From an uncultured Granulosicoccaceae bacterium (GTDB lineage: Bacteria > Pseudomonadota > Gammaproteobacteria > Granulosicoccales > Granulosicoccaceae): DNA of 64,000 nt. Shown in pieces: positions 1-7,800 of this stretch. The notes below the pieces were generated by a model, which saw nothing but the letters and a program-made list of their open reading frames with translations, ran no database searches and had not been told where the DNA came from. Both the position numbers and the translations under genes were made by a program. The stretch lies in assembly GCA_938006335.1 (NCBI GenBank), contig CALLMF010000027.1:1-64000 (forward strand), given 5' to 3'. Every line of letters starts with the position of its first letter. Positions within the stretch are counted from its first letter, which is position 1.

Positions 1-438
1 CAGCAAGGCGGCACTTTCAGCCAACGCCTTGTCCTTGCGCTCAACCTTGCGTTTGAGTCGCTTGATTTCGTTGCGTGCTGCCTTCAGTGGCTCAGTGGGC
101 GAGTCCGCGCCGCCCATGCCGGCGATACACGCCGAACGCCAACGCTCGACCTGCTCTGGGTACAAACCCTTCTCGCGGCAATAGGCGCCTTTCTCCGCCT
201 CGTTCATCGCTTGTGTTTCCAGCACGACAGCAAACTTCGCCTCGTTGCTCCACTGCTCAGCGTTTCTCGCCCGGCTACCTGGCACCGCAGCCCCTCCCTC
301 TCGTGCGTCTGACAACCACTTGTACAGGGTAACGGCACTGATCCCTTCTGACTCAGCGATCTGCGTGACAGGCTGACTCTGCGGTGGCAGGAGTTTGTTC
401 AGTACCGCGTTCTTTCTCTCGATGGAATAGCGTGGCAT
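1..438 (-). CDS. IS3-family transposase OrfA, C-terminus beyond window
   Basis: The open frame runs from an ATG at 438 to the window edge (146 codons, no stop reached). The product begins MPRYSIERKNAVLNKLLPP and has a helix-turn-helix region (ITQIAESEGIS-like, then LYKWLSDAR). It contains the typical IS3 OrfA phrase KGLYPEQVERWR. The last visible part is a charged heptad-like stretch (LKAARNEIKRLKRKVERKDK), the leucine-zipper region that precedes the frameshift into OrfB in this family. The start has a GGAGCAACGAA ribosome-binding site. The protein should bind the IS ends and, as an OrfAB fusion, catalyse transposition. It is truncated by the window, not visibly by mutation. Confidence 0.85.
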   Translation of the reverse strand, partial: MPRYSIERKNAVLNKLLPPQSQPVTQIAESEGISAVTLYKWLSDAREGGAAVPGSRARNAEQWSNEAKFAVVLETQAMNEAEKGAYCREKGLYPEQVERWRSACIAGMGGADSPTEPLKAARNEIKRLKRKVERKDKALAESAALL

Positions 439-505
439 TTCGTTGCTCCAAACACGCCCCCGAAGGATTCCGGGTTCAAGGTGCAACTAGGTTGACGTAG
501 GGGGA
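1..505 (-). mobile_element. IS3-family insertion sequence, orfA-side end (partial)
   Basis: One end of an insertion sequence enters the window from the left. It carries the 5' part of an IS3-type orfA (1-438, minus strand) and a short untranslated leader. The right boundary is approximate (about 495-512). It is placed where a TAXI-type receptor reading frame on the same strand stops resembling its family, just after the residues FTY, and runs into unrelated sequence ending in a stop at 476. The terminal inverted repeat cannot be confirmed because the other end lies outside the window, and no target duplication can be checked. Confidence 0.7.
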
Positions 506-628
506 GTAGGTGAATGCCGTACCGCCGGTGCCGATCGAAAAGAACTGGATGTCCTGCGCGGTGGCGCCGGCGCTGACGCCGAGGGTCAGGATCGCCGCTG
601 CGGCGGCTTTTTGTAATCGTGAAATCAT
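476..628 (-). pseudogene. TAXI-family TRAP transporter solute receptor, 5' fragment interrupted by IS
   Basis: A 50-codon frame starts at ATG 628 behind an excellent ribosome-binding site (GAAGGAGCAAAC). It encodes a signal peptide (MISRLQKAAAAAILTLGVSA, cleavage near ATA-QD) followed by IQFFSIGTGGTAFTY. The IGTGGT...Y motif is the N-terminus of mature TAXI receptors, the periplasmic substrate-binding proteins of TRAP transporters (usual length about 320 residues). After FTY the frame changes into sequence that leads directly to the IS3 orfA gene and stops at 476. The receptor is therefore broken near its 5' end by the insertion sequence, and the remainder should lie left of the window. An upstream in-frame start at 667 is less likely because it lacks such a ribosome-binding site. 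Confidence 0.75.
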
Positions 629-772
629 GTTTGCTCCTTCAGTGGTATGAACGTCTGGTGCTGTCACCAGTGGTCACCTTAACCGAAGCACTGATTGTCT
701 GCCTCGCTTGCATCCATGCGGAGTATTGGTGCACGCTGGCACGCTTTCGAGTCCCATGCGAAAGCGACGCTG

Positions 773-1876
773 ATGAGTGCCTTGACACAACGCCGCACCC
801 GAGCGACCGAGCTGTTGAAGGCAGTGACCATCGATGCCGTGGCCTTCGTCCCCGGTCCTGGGTTCAAGTACCTGACCGGGGTCACCATGCACCTGATGGA
901 GCGGCCGACGCTGTTTCTGATAACAGCCGATGGAGCCATGTTCGCGGTGATGCCTGCGCTGGAGCGGCAGAAGTGGTCTGCCTCCATGCCACAGGCCGAG
1001 ACGTTCTACTGGGATGATGCCGATGGCCCGGCGGATGCGTTTGCCGCATTGGCAGCTGCTGTCGGCGTCGATGGCACCCTGGGTATTGAAGGTCTCCGTA
1101 TGAGAGCGAGTGAGTACCTTGCCTTGAGTCGCCTGTGGCCGGTCGAGAATCTCGTCGACGCGGATGCCATGTTGAGTGAGCTACGCGTGCTGAAGGACCC
1201 GGAGGAAATCGCTGAATTGCAGCGTGCCATCAGCATCACGGAGACCGCGCTCGCCGAGGTTCTGCACGAGGGGATCGCCGGGCGTCGCGAAGTGGACATC
1301 GTCATGAAGCTGAGGTCTGCGATGGTGTGGCACGGTGCCAGCGGATTCAGTTTTCCCCCGATCGTACTGTCTGGAGCTGCCAGTGCGGATCCCCACGGCG
1401 AGCCGGGTGATCGGCAAGTGACGGCGGGCCAGCCGTTGCTCATCGACTTTGGTGCGAGTTACGGCGACATGCACGCGGACATCACGCGGACGGTGTTCTG
1501 TGACCATGCCTCCGATGCCCATGCAGACATTTACAACACCGTGCGTAGAGCCAATGTTGCCGGACGTGCGGCGGTGCGTGCCGGAGTTGCGGTAGGTGAT
1601 GTGGACGATGCCGCGACCTCCGTGCTCGAAGCATCGCCGCATGCGAGCATGATTCTTCACAAGACCGGTCACGGCCTGGGACGGGAAGTGCACGAAGCCC
1701 CGCAGGTCATGCGATCGAATCGAGCGCTTCAGCGGGCGGGCATGGTGTTTACCGTTGAGCCGGGTCTGTACAGTGCTGGCGACATCGGTGTGCGTATCGA
1801 GGACGATGTATTGGTCACCGAGGATGGTGTCGAGTGTCTGACAGCCTTTTCGCGTGAGCTTGCGGTGTATGCCTAG
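773..1876 (+). CDS. M24-family metallopeptidase (Xaa-Pro aminopeptidase/dipeptidase-like)
   Basis: A pita-bread-fold dinuclear metallopeptidase, or creatinase-type relative, probably cytosolic and acting on N-terminal Xaa-Pro or similar amide bonds. The N-terminal creatinase-like domain (about residues 1-135, with FKYLTGVTMHLMERP) precedes the catalytic domain. The metal ligands are recognisable: Asp residues in IDFGASYGDMHADITRT, His in TGHGLGREVHEAP, Glu in TVEPGLYSAGD and Glu in RIEDDVLVT. About 367 residues from the chosen ATG, normal for the family. The frame stays open to an ATG at 695, but those 26 extra residues do not look like the family's start. It is divergent from the broken TAXI gene. 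The substrate cannot be read from sequence. Confidence 0.85.
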   Translation: MSALTQRRTRATELLKAVTIDAVAFVPGPGFKYLTGVTMHLMERPTLFLITADGAMFAVMPALERQKWSASMPQAETFYWDDADGPADAFAALAAAVGVDGTLGIEGLRMRASEYLALSRLWPVENLVDADAMLSELRVLKDPEEIAELQRAISITETALAEVLHEGIAGRREVDIVMKLRSAMVWHGASGFSFPPIVLSGAASADPHGEPGDRQVTAGQPLLIDFGASYGDMHADITRTVFCDHASDAHADIYNTVRRANVAGRAAVRAGVAVGDVDDAATSVLEASPHASMILHKTGHGLGREVHEAPQVMRSNRALQRAGMVFTVEPGLYSAGDIGVRIEDDVLVTEDGVECLTAFSRELAVYA

Positions 1877-2206
1877 CCTGCAGTAGGCCGTATGGGTGGC
1901 AGGGCGGTTGGCAGGACGATTGAACGTGCGTGATCGCGAGCGTCGACCACCTTGTTTCCGCGACCTGTAAAAATTTGACTCGATCGCATTACATCGAACG
2001 TGGTGTGGTCGAGCCTTTAATGTGTTGCGATCGAGTCAAATTTTTACAGGGTCACAGGAAGTACCGGCACAGGCCTCGGTCATGATCGATCCGCTACGCC
2101 TCGCCTGACGTGACACCTTTTGTAACTTGAACCGCCATGCCGTGGGCTTGAGCCGGTACGGTCCAGTCCCTACATTAGCTGCCAATTGACCTGAGGACGT
2201 AAGCGC
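1877..2206. other. Intergenic region between the M24 peptidase gene and htpX
   Basis: 330 bases without a convincing gene. The main content is the long perfect inverted repeat at 1964-2050, annotated separately. The rest should hold the htpX promoter and leader. A long reverse-strand open frame crosses the region, but it runs antisense through htpX and its composition resembles a shadow. Confidence 0.6.
1964..2050. repeat. Perfect 25-bp inverted repeat with 37-bp spacer
   Basis: The 25 bases at 1964-1988 are exactly the reverse complement of 2026-2050. The arms begin CCTGTAAAAATTTGACTC. With one bulged base the symmetry extends to 1962 and 2053, and several spacer bases next to the stem also pair. 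The T-run lies inside the stem rather than after it, so it is not a standard intrinsic terminator. It could be a small inverted-repeat element (MITE/REP-like), a bidirectional transcription barrier or a regulator site ahead of htpX. No second copy was noticed in the window. Confidence 0.8.
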
Positions 2207-3079
2207 ATGACTCGCATACTGCTGTTTCTTGGCACCAACGCAGCGGTGATGGTGATCTTTTCGATCATCTCGTCGGTGTTCGGCCTGGACCAGATCATCG
2301 GTGCGAGCAATCTGCGCCTGATTCTCTTTGCGGCGATCTTCGGCTTTGTCGGATCGTTCATCTCGCTGTTCATGTCCAAGCGCATGGCGATCAGGTCCAT
2401 GGGCGTTCAGCTTATCGAGCAGCCCTCCAATGAGACCGAGCGGTGGCTGCAGGAGACCGTGCACCGTCAGGCGCGCGAGTCCGGTATCGGATTGCCGGAC
2501 GTGGGCATCTTCGATTCGCCAACTCCCAATGCCTTCGCCACCGGCTGGAACAAGAACCAGGCTCTGGTTGCGGTGTCCACCGGCCTGCTGCAGACGATGA
2601 GTCGCGATGAGGTGGACGCGGTTCTGGGTCATGAGGTCGCGCACGTCCATAACGGCGACATGGTCACGATGGGCCTGATTCAGGGCGTGTTGAATACCTT
2701 CGTCATCATTCTCAGCCGCTTGCTGGGTCGCCTGATCAGCAATGCCATGAATCGTGGCGGCGGTGGCAGCCACGGCATGGGCTTCTTTCTCGGCAACATC
2801 ATCGGCAACGTGGTGTTCGGTGCTCTGGCAAGCGTCATCGCTGCGTGGTTTTCCCGTCAACGCGAGTATCGGGCAGATGCTGGCGGGGCCAAGCTCGCTG
2901 GCCGGGAAAACATGATCGGAGCACTCGAGGCACTCAAGCGAGGTGGGCCCTCGGACATGCCGGCAACGCTTCAGGCGTTCGGGATTGCCAGTGGCGGCAA
3001 GCTGGCGTCGCTCATGTCGACGCACCCGCCGCTGGATGTCAGGATCGCGCGGCTACGAGCGGAAGCCGGTCAGGACTGA
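2207..3079 (+). CDS. htpX: Membrane-bound zinc metalloprotease HtpX
   Basis: Heat-shock-type M48 protease of the inner membrane that helps degrade misfolded membrane proteins alongside FtsH. The 290 residues match the family length. Two N-terminal membrane segments (about residues 5-24 and 32-52) are followed by the cytosolic catalytic domain with the zinc motif HEVAHVHNGD (near residue 143). Two further hydrophobic segments lie near 155-215, and the third-ligand region FSRQREYRADAGGA follows. The C-terminal signature LMSTHPPLDVRIARL is typical. Its 3' end overlaps the convergent gene at 3039 by 41 bp. Start is ATG 2207, after TGAGGACGTAAGCGC. Confidence 0.97.
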   Translation: MTRILLFLGTNAAVMVIFSIISSVFGLDQIIGASNLRLILFAAIFGFVGSFISLFMSKRMAIRSMGVQLIEQPSNETERWLQETVHRQARESGIGLPDVGIFDSPTPNAFATGWNKNQALVAVSTGLLQTMSRDEVDAVLGHEVAHVHNGDMVTMGLIQGVLNTFVIILSRLLGRLISNAMNRGGGGSHGMGFFLGNIIGNVVFGALASVIAAWFSRQREYRADAGGAKLAGRENMIGALEALKRGGPSDMPATLQAFGIASGGKLASLMSTHPPLDVRIARLRAEAGQD

Positions 3080-4169
3080 CGCGGTTGGTGACCGTGGGCA
3101 CCAGCGTATCGTCGGAGGTCGCGTCGTTGTTCGCCGATTGCTGGCGAGCCATGCGCTCGTCGTAACGGCCCTCGAGTCGATCGATCAGGCTGGGCACCGC
3201 GAGGTTCGCCAGTGTGGCTTTTTCGATGTCGATGTCGATCTCGTCTGCGGAGCCCAGCAGGCCGCCCAGGGTCGCAAGCTGGCTTCGAATGCTCGCTTCC
3301 AGCTGTGTGGGTTCGACACGTCGAGCGTCCCGAGTTTCCACCAGCAGTACCAGTCGGTTGATGCGCAAACGGCCGACCAGCAGCCGCTTTGGCGCGTAGC
3401 AACGCAGCGCGTCGGCGGCCCGGTACACGGCGAGATCGGCGAGGGTGCAGTCGAGCTGGCTGGACCGACGTCCACACTGCGCAAAGGGCAGGGTGACCTG
3501 AATGGCGGCAGCCGCCGTGCGATGCGTTGCGGGACGACTGGCGAGGGCCAGCAAGCGCTTCATGGTGGCCTGCCGGCCCGGCAAGCCGTCTCGCTCGCCG
3601 TGCTGTTCGGTTCGCTGAGGTGCTGCAACGATGCGCGGGGGCTCCTTGCGGCGTAGTTGATTCAGACTGGCGTCGCGGTCGCGGCGTTTCTTCGGGACGG
3701 CGCTGACCGACAGGGTGGAGCGCGCGATCATCGATTCGATACGCTGACGCTGTACGTCGATCACCACGGCCTGTCGCCGCGCGGTGGCTGCCAGCGCGCA
3801 GGCGTCGAGCAAGCGGCTCAGCGCGTGGTCGTAGGCGTCCGCGTCGTCCGGAGACACCAGATCGTCTGCGCCTTGTTGAAGCCACCGAGCGAGGGTGCCG
3901 CGTACCCCGTCCGGAGCGACTACCAGCACGCGCACGTCCGGGTGCTTGAGCAGGCAGCGTGGCAGAGGGGCGTTGGGTTCTGGCAGGATCACCACGACCA
4001 GGTCATGGCGGCGTGCGGCAAGATCGAGCCCGAGTGCGATCTCGTCGTTGAGTGTTTCCACACTGCCGACGCGGCTCGAACGGCGCAGCCGTCGGCAGGC
4101 ATCGTCCGTGTGCTCGCCCGGCTCCCCAAGCACCAGACACGACAGCGCCGGCCGTAAGGCCGCCTCCAT
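3039..4169 (-). CDS. Receiver-like protein with a degenerate C-terminal cyclase-like region, function unknown
   Basis: From ATG 4169 the product is about 376 residues. Residues 1-125 look like a response-regulator receiver fold (ALRPALSCLVLGEPG; DLVVVILPEP; VRVLVVAPDG; WLQQGADDLVSP), but acidic-pocket and phosphorylated-Asp motifs are not clear. A basic linker follows (KKRRDRDASLNQLRRKEPP), similar to the start of c-di-GMP signalling proteins. The C-terminal half (LLALASRPATHR... RLLVGRLRINRLVLLVETRD) has the rhythm of a GGDEF fold without the GGDEF signature. The frame is open to 4289, but that would overlap the efp promoter. A GTG at 4205 is another possible start. Divergent from efp. Function is not assigned. 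Confidence 0.55.
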   Translation of the reverse strand: MEAALRPALSCLVLGEPGEHTDDACRRLRRSSRVGSVETLNDEIALGLDLAARRHDLVVVILPEPNAPLPRCLLKHPDVRVLVVAPDGVRGTLARWLQQGADDLVSPDDADAYDHALSRLLDACALAATARRQAVVIDVQRQRIESMIARSTLSVSAVPKKRRDRDASLNQLRRKEPPRIVAAPQRTEQHGERDGLPGRQATMKRLLALASRPATHRTAAAAIQVTLPFAQCGRRSSQLDCTLADLAVYRAADALRCYAPKRLLVGRLRINRLVLLVETRDARRVEPTQLEASIRSQLATLGGLLGSADEIDIDIEKATLANLAVPSLIDRLEGRYDERMARQQSANNDATSDDTLVPTVTNRVSPDRLPLVAARS

Positions 4170-4252
4170 CTCTGCCGGGTCGTGGGTGGGGCTTTGTGCT
4201 ATCACCCCCAGAGTGTAGACAGCGCATGGCAGGCTGCCAGTCAGACCATCTA

Positions 4253-4258
4253 TATAAT
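4253..4258 (+). promoter_or_regulatory. Likely -10 element of the efp promoter
   Basis: A perfect TATAAT sits 30 bp upstream of the efp ATG. No good -35 box is seen at the expected distance. The position gives a leader of roughly 20-25 nt containing the efp ribosome-binding site (TTGGAGC at about 4268). Confidence 0.55.
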
Positions 4259-4287
4259 GATGGGTCTTTTGGAGCAAACAGCACATC

Positions 4288-4854
4288 ATGGCGAACTACA
4301 GCACCAACGAGTTCAAGGGCGGACTCAAGATCATGCTGGATGGAGATCCCCACTCCATCATCAGTAACGAGTTCGTCAAGCCCGGCAAGGGCCAGGCCTT
4401 CACCCGTACCAAGGTCCGCAACCTGAAGACCGGGCGCGTGGTCGAGCGCACCTTCAAGTCCAATGAATCGGTCGAGTCCGCCGATGTCATCGACACACAG
4501 ATGCAATACCTCTACTCCGATGGCGAGCATTGGCACTTCATGGACCCGGCCACCTTCGAGCAGCTGCAGGCCGATGCCACCGCCATGGGCGATGCCAAGC
4601 TCTGGCTGATGGGCGAGGAAACCTGTGAAGTCACGCTGTACAACGGCGAGCCACTCGCGGTAACGCCCCCCAACTTCGTCGAGCTTGCCATCAGCGAGAC
4701 GGACCCCGGCGTGCGTGGCGACACCGCGACAGGTGGGACCAAGCCAGCGCACTTCGAGACCGGTGCGGTCGTCAAGGTGCCACTGTTCATCGAGGAAGGC
4801 GAAAAAATCCGTATCGATACCCGCAACGGAGAGTACGTCTCGCGCGTCAAGTGA
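4288..4854 (+). CDS. efp: Translation elongation factor P
   Basis: EF-P binds ribosomes stalled at polyproline stretches and promotes peptide-bond formation. The 188 residues contain the three-domain fold. The modified loop near residues 30-37 reads [11 protein letters not shown], with the lysine that is beta-lysylated in species carrying EpmA. The C-terminal signature is [15 protein letters not shown]. Its stop overlaps the GTG of the next gene, which encodes the lysyltransferase for this lysine, so substrate and modifier are translationally coupled. No epmB (lysine 2,3-aminomutase) is present in the window. Confidence 0.98.
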   Translation: MANYSTNEFKGGLKIMLDGDPHSIISNEFVKPGKGQAFTRTKVRNLKTGRVVERTFKSNESVESADVIDTQMQYLYSDGEHWHFMDPATFEQLQADATAMGDAKLWLMGEETCEVTLYNGEPLAVTPPNFVELAISETDPGVRGDTATGGTKPAHFETGAVVKVPLFIEEGEKIRIDTRNGEYVSRVK

Positions 4855-5855
4855 CGGTGCCCGGCGATAGCCCAGCTGCGGAGTGGCAGCCCGGCGCGTC
4901 GTTGAGCACCCTGGAGTTCACCGCTGACGTGCGTCGGCGGGTGCGCCGCTATTTCGACGCCACCGGCTCGCTGGAAGTCGTGACTCCCGTACTCTCCTGC
5001 GCGGGGCCCAGTGAGCCTGCGATCGAGCCCTTTGATACCCGGGCCACAGCCGCGGACGGTCGGCGATGGTTGCAAACGTCGCCGGAGTTTGCGATGAAGC
5101 GTCTCGTCGCCTGCTACGGGCGTGATGTCTGGCAGCTTGCTCCGGTGTTTCGTCGCGCCGAGCAGGGGCAGCGACACAACCGGGAATTCCTGTTGCTCGA
5201 GTGGTATCGCGTGGGTCAGGACATGGACGAGCTGATGCAGGACGTCAGCGCGCTGCTGCGCGCAACGGTGGGGGAACATCCACCGTTTGATCGCGCATCG
5301 GTCACCGTGAGTTACGGCGACTGCGTCCGCCAATTGACTGGGCAGTGGCCAGAAGCGTTGACGGTGGAATCGATCCGCTCGTTGTTTGCTGCGCGGCAAC
5401 GGCATTTTCCTGAGTCCATACAAGCGCAGGAGCTCGATACGGCGCTGGATCTTCTGTTCGACACCTTTGTGGTGTCCGCGTTTTCTGCCGACTGCCCGAC
5501 GTTTGTCACAGGCTACCCACCCTCGCAAGCCTCACTTGCCCGACTGGCAGTTGATACGCACGGGCGCAGCGTTGCCTCACGCTTCGAGCTTTATGCCGGA
5601 GAGGTCGAGCTTGCCAATGGTTTTCATGAGCTGGTCGATGCTGCCGAGCAGCGCCAGCGCTTTGAAGACGAGTACGCCGAACGTGCGGAGGCCGGGCAGG
5701 TGCTGCCCGCGATGGATGAGGCCTTTCTTGCAGCGCTGGAGTTCGGGCTGCCCGAATGTTCCGGGGTTGCATTAGGGCTGGATCGCCTGGCCATGGTGGC
5801 GCTGGCCGAGACGTCGCTTGATGCGGTGATGAGCTTCTCCGATGAGCGCACCTGA
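4851..5855 (+). CDS. epmA: Elongation factor P--(R)-beta-lysine ligase EpmA
   Basis: Class II lysyl-tRNA-synthetase paralogue without an anticodon-binding domain; it transfers (R)-beta-lysine to EF-P. Class II features: motif 1 region ([19 protein letters not shown]), motif 2 ([21 protein letters not shown]) and motif 3 ([14 protein letters not shown]). The 334 residues fit the family (about 325). It starts at GTG 4851, overlapping the efp stop as GTGA. The 3' end overlaps the next gene by 14 bp, so efp, epmA and the HExxH gene look co-transcribed. Confidence 0.96.
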   Translation: MTVPGDSPAAEWQPGASLSTLEFTADVRRRVRRYFDATGSLEVVTPVLSCAGPSEPAIEPFDTRATAADGRRWLQTSPEFAMKRLVACYGRDVWQLAPVFRRAEQGQRHNREFLLLEWYRVGQDMDELMQDVSALLRATVGEHPPFDRASVTVSYGDCVRQLTGQWPEALTVESIRSLFAARQRHFPESIQAQELDTALDLLFDTFVVSAFSADCPTFVTGYPPSQASLARLAVDTHGRSVASRFELYAGEVELANGFHELVDAAEQRQRFEDEYAERAEAGQVLPAMDEAFLAALEFGLPECSGVALGLDRLAMVALAETSLDAVMSFSDERT

Positions 5856-6375
5856 TACGGTCATGAGTCTCGATGCTGTGGGCATCGACGCGCTCGAAAC
5901 CGTGCTGGCGCCTGCGGGGCTCAAGGTGCAGCAGGTGCCGGACGGCGCACCGATTCCGGGGAGTCATTGGGGCGAGCCAGAAGCTGGACTGGTGGCAAGT
6001 ACGCTGTGGGTGCGCCACGACACGCCGGTGCATTCGGCACTGCACGAGGCGGGGCACTGGTTGCTGATGGATGCGCAGCGCAGATCCCGTCTGCATACCG
6101 ATGCGGGCGGCACGGCAGATGAAGAAAATGCGGTCTGCCTGCTGCAGACCGTGCTGGCTGATTGCCTGCCGCCAATGTCGTACGCGCGCATGCTCGCCGA
6201 CATGGATCTCTGGGGTTACTCGTTTCGGCTCGGTTCAACGCACGCCTGGTTGGAGCAGGATGCGGACGACGCGCGCGCGGCGCTCGCCGCACGGCTCGAT
6301 CGTTTTCAGCTCGCGGACGATGTCATGCAGCGCATCAGTCTCGCGTGTGACGTCCGAGGGCCTGTCCCATCCTGA
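5842..6375 (+). CDS. Small HExxH-containing protein of unknown function
   Basis: 177 residues, starting inside the 3' end of epmA (14-bp overlap), so probably translated with it. Near residue 68 it has SALHEAGHWLLMD, a zincin-like HExxH. A possible distal acidic ligand lies in GTADEENAVCLLQTVLAD about 30 residues later. No signal peptide or membrane segment is evident, so it is likely cytosolic. Metallopeptidase activity is inferred from the motif only. The 3' end overlaps the convergent psd gene by 41 bp. I do not recognise a named family. Confidence 0.7.
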   Translation: MSAPDTVMSLDAVGIDALETVLAPAGLKVQQVPDGAPIPGSHWGEPEAGLVASTLWVRHDTPVHSALHEAGHWLLMDAQRRSRLHTDAGGTADEENAVCLLQTVLADCLPPMSYARMLADMDLWGYSFRLGSTHAWLEQDADDARAALAARLDRFQLADDVMQRISLACDVRGPVPS

Positions 6376-7249
6376 CCGGGCTGTCGCTCGTGAGGGCGGC
6401 GTCCCAGTTGATGCGTTGTTCGAACACGGCAATGATCGTCGAACCCATATTGAAGCGACCCATCTCCGCGCCGCGCTGCAAGGCGATTGGTGCGTCATCT
6501 GCAGAGGGCTCGTAGTGGTTGATGCGGCGACGCGACGTCGGTGTAATCGGGCCGTGCCACACCGTATCGATTGCCGCCACATTCATCGCGCCGACCAACA
6601 CCAGCGCCATGCGTCCGTGCTCGGTATCAAAGTGGGCGACAACGCGTTCGTTACGGGCGAACAAACCTTCGAGCGAGCGCACCGCATGGGGTCCGACACT
6701 CCATAGACGACCTGGCACATGCGTATGCGATAGGAGCGTGCCGTTCATCGGCATGTGCAGCCGGTGGTAGTCCCGTGGCGAGAGATAGACGGTAACAAAG
6801 CTTCCGTCGCCGAGGCGTTCGGTGGCGTCGCCGTCGCCGCCCAGTAGCTCGAGCAGGGAATAGTCAGCGCCCTTGGCTTGCAGTACGCGCGCGTCGCGCA
6901 CATCACCCATCGCGGAAATCCGGCCATCGGCGGGGCAGGCAATGAGCTCCGGGTCTTCAGGCAAGGGGCGCGCGCCGGCCTTGAGCGCGCGCGTAAAGAA
7001 GGCGTTGAAGGTCGGGTAGCTCGAGAGATCGGTGTCGACGGCATCCTGCATGTCGACATCGAAGTGCGCAGCAAAACGCCGGATCACCGGGGTGACCAAC
7101 CGCGATTGCCGACGTGTCAGCCGGTAGATGATACCGGTCAGGAAATGCTGCGGCAGCGGTGCCAGTGCAAACGTCTTGATGCGATCAATCAGAGTGGCGC
7201 GGCCAGGGGCCGTTCCAGTGGGCGTGGTCTGATTGGCCGGTGTGCTCAA
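6335..7249 (-). CDS. psd: Phosphatidylserine decarboxylase proenzyme
   Basis: Inner-membrane pyruvoyl enzyme converting phosphatidylserine to phosphatidylethanolamine. The self-cleavage site is visible near the C-terminus as FNMGSTIIAVFE; cleavage before the serine generates the pyruvoyl group and the alpha chain. Other family motifs are FFTRALKAGARPL, YLSPRDYHRLHMP and NERVVAHFDTEHGRMALVLVGA. 304 residues. The only reasonable start is TTG 7249, which overlaps the stop of the copper-chaperone gene as TTGA; no ATG precedes the conserved region. It is the last gene of a coupled operon with sco and PCuAC. Confidence 0.95.
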   Translation of the reverse strand: MSTPANQTTPTGTAPGRATLIDRIKTFALAPLPQHFLTGIIYRLTRRQSRLVTPVIRRFAAHFDVDMQDAVDTDLSSYPTFNAFFTRALKAGARPLPEDPELIACPADGRISAMGDVRDARVLQAKGADYSLLELLGGDGDATERLGDGSFVTVYLSPRDYHRLHMPMNGTLLSHTHVPGRLWSVGPHAVRSLEGLFARNERVVAHFDTEHGRMALVLVGAMNVAAIDTVWHGPITPTSRRRINHYEPSADDAPIALQRGAEMGRFNMGSTIIAVFEQRINWDAALTSDSPVRMGQALGRHTRD

Positions 7250-7800
7250 TTCGTGCTGCTGTCCGTCATGTCCTTGGGCATCGGTTTTCCCATGCCTTCG
7301 TCCATCTCTTGACCGTGTCCGTGCCAGTGGCCCTGCGATGAACCGTCAGACCCCTGGTGAGTCATGGTGTGCTCGCCGGGTCGCACCACCGGCAGAGTCA
7401 CAGGGATAGGACCGGCGCTCGACTCGATCGTGATCTGCACGTCGTCACCGGCCTGCAAGGGCGCGTCAAGACCCATCAGCATCAAGTGATAGCTGCCGTG
7501 CTTGAACTCGAGCGTGCCACCTGCGGGGACCACGATCTGGTCCATCTCACGCATGGTGGCCACATCGTCCACGACCTCGGACAAGTGCAACTCGACGGTC
7601 GCGATGTGCTCGCTGCTCGCGCCGTTCACTACCAGCTCGTCTTCGGAGGTGTTGTTGATGGTGAGATAGCCACCGGCCACCGGTGCGCCGGGAGGCGGCT
7701 GGATGATGCGTGCGTCACTGATGAGTGGCAGTTCCGCGACGGCGGCCGGGCTGGCGAGGCACAGGCAGATCAGCAAGCGTTGCATGGGAGAGGGTTTCAT
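7246..7800 (-). CDS. Periplasmic copper chaperone PCu(A)C
   Basis: Exported Cu(I) chaperone that delivers copper to the CuA site of cytochrome oxidase, usually with a Sco protein. A signal peptide (LLICLCLASPAAVA) is followed by the family's copper motif: His in VELHLSEV, Met in MREMDQI and the late His/Met in HGSYHLMLMG. The fold matches the DUF461/PCuAC family (184 residues). A His/Met-rich tail (HWHGHGQEMDEGMGKPMPKDM) probably adds low-affinity copper binding. The start overlaps the sco stop as ATGA and its stop overlaps psd. Confidence 0.93.
   Translation of the reverse strand: MKPSPMQRLLICLCLASPAAVAELPLISDARIIQPPPGAPVAGGYLTINNTSEDELVVNGASSEHIATVELHLSEVVDDVATMREMDQIVVPAGGTLEFKHGSYHLMLMGLDAPLQAGDDVQITIESSAGPIPVTLPVVRPGEHTMTHQGSDGSSQGHWHGHGQEMDEGMGKPMPKDMTDSSTN

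Noticed and set aside
1964-2050. Interpretation of the inverted repeat as a rho-independent terminator
   Set aside because: The T-run is inside the stem and no T-tract follows either arm.
2036-3025. 329-codon minus-strand frame across htpX
   Set aside because: Shadow; histidine/glutamine/aspartate-rich composition typical of reverse-complement frames.
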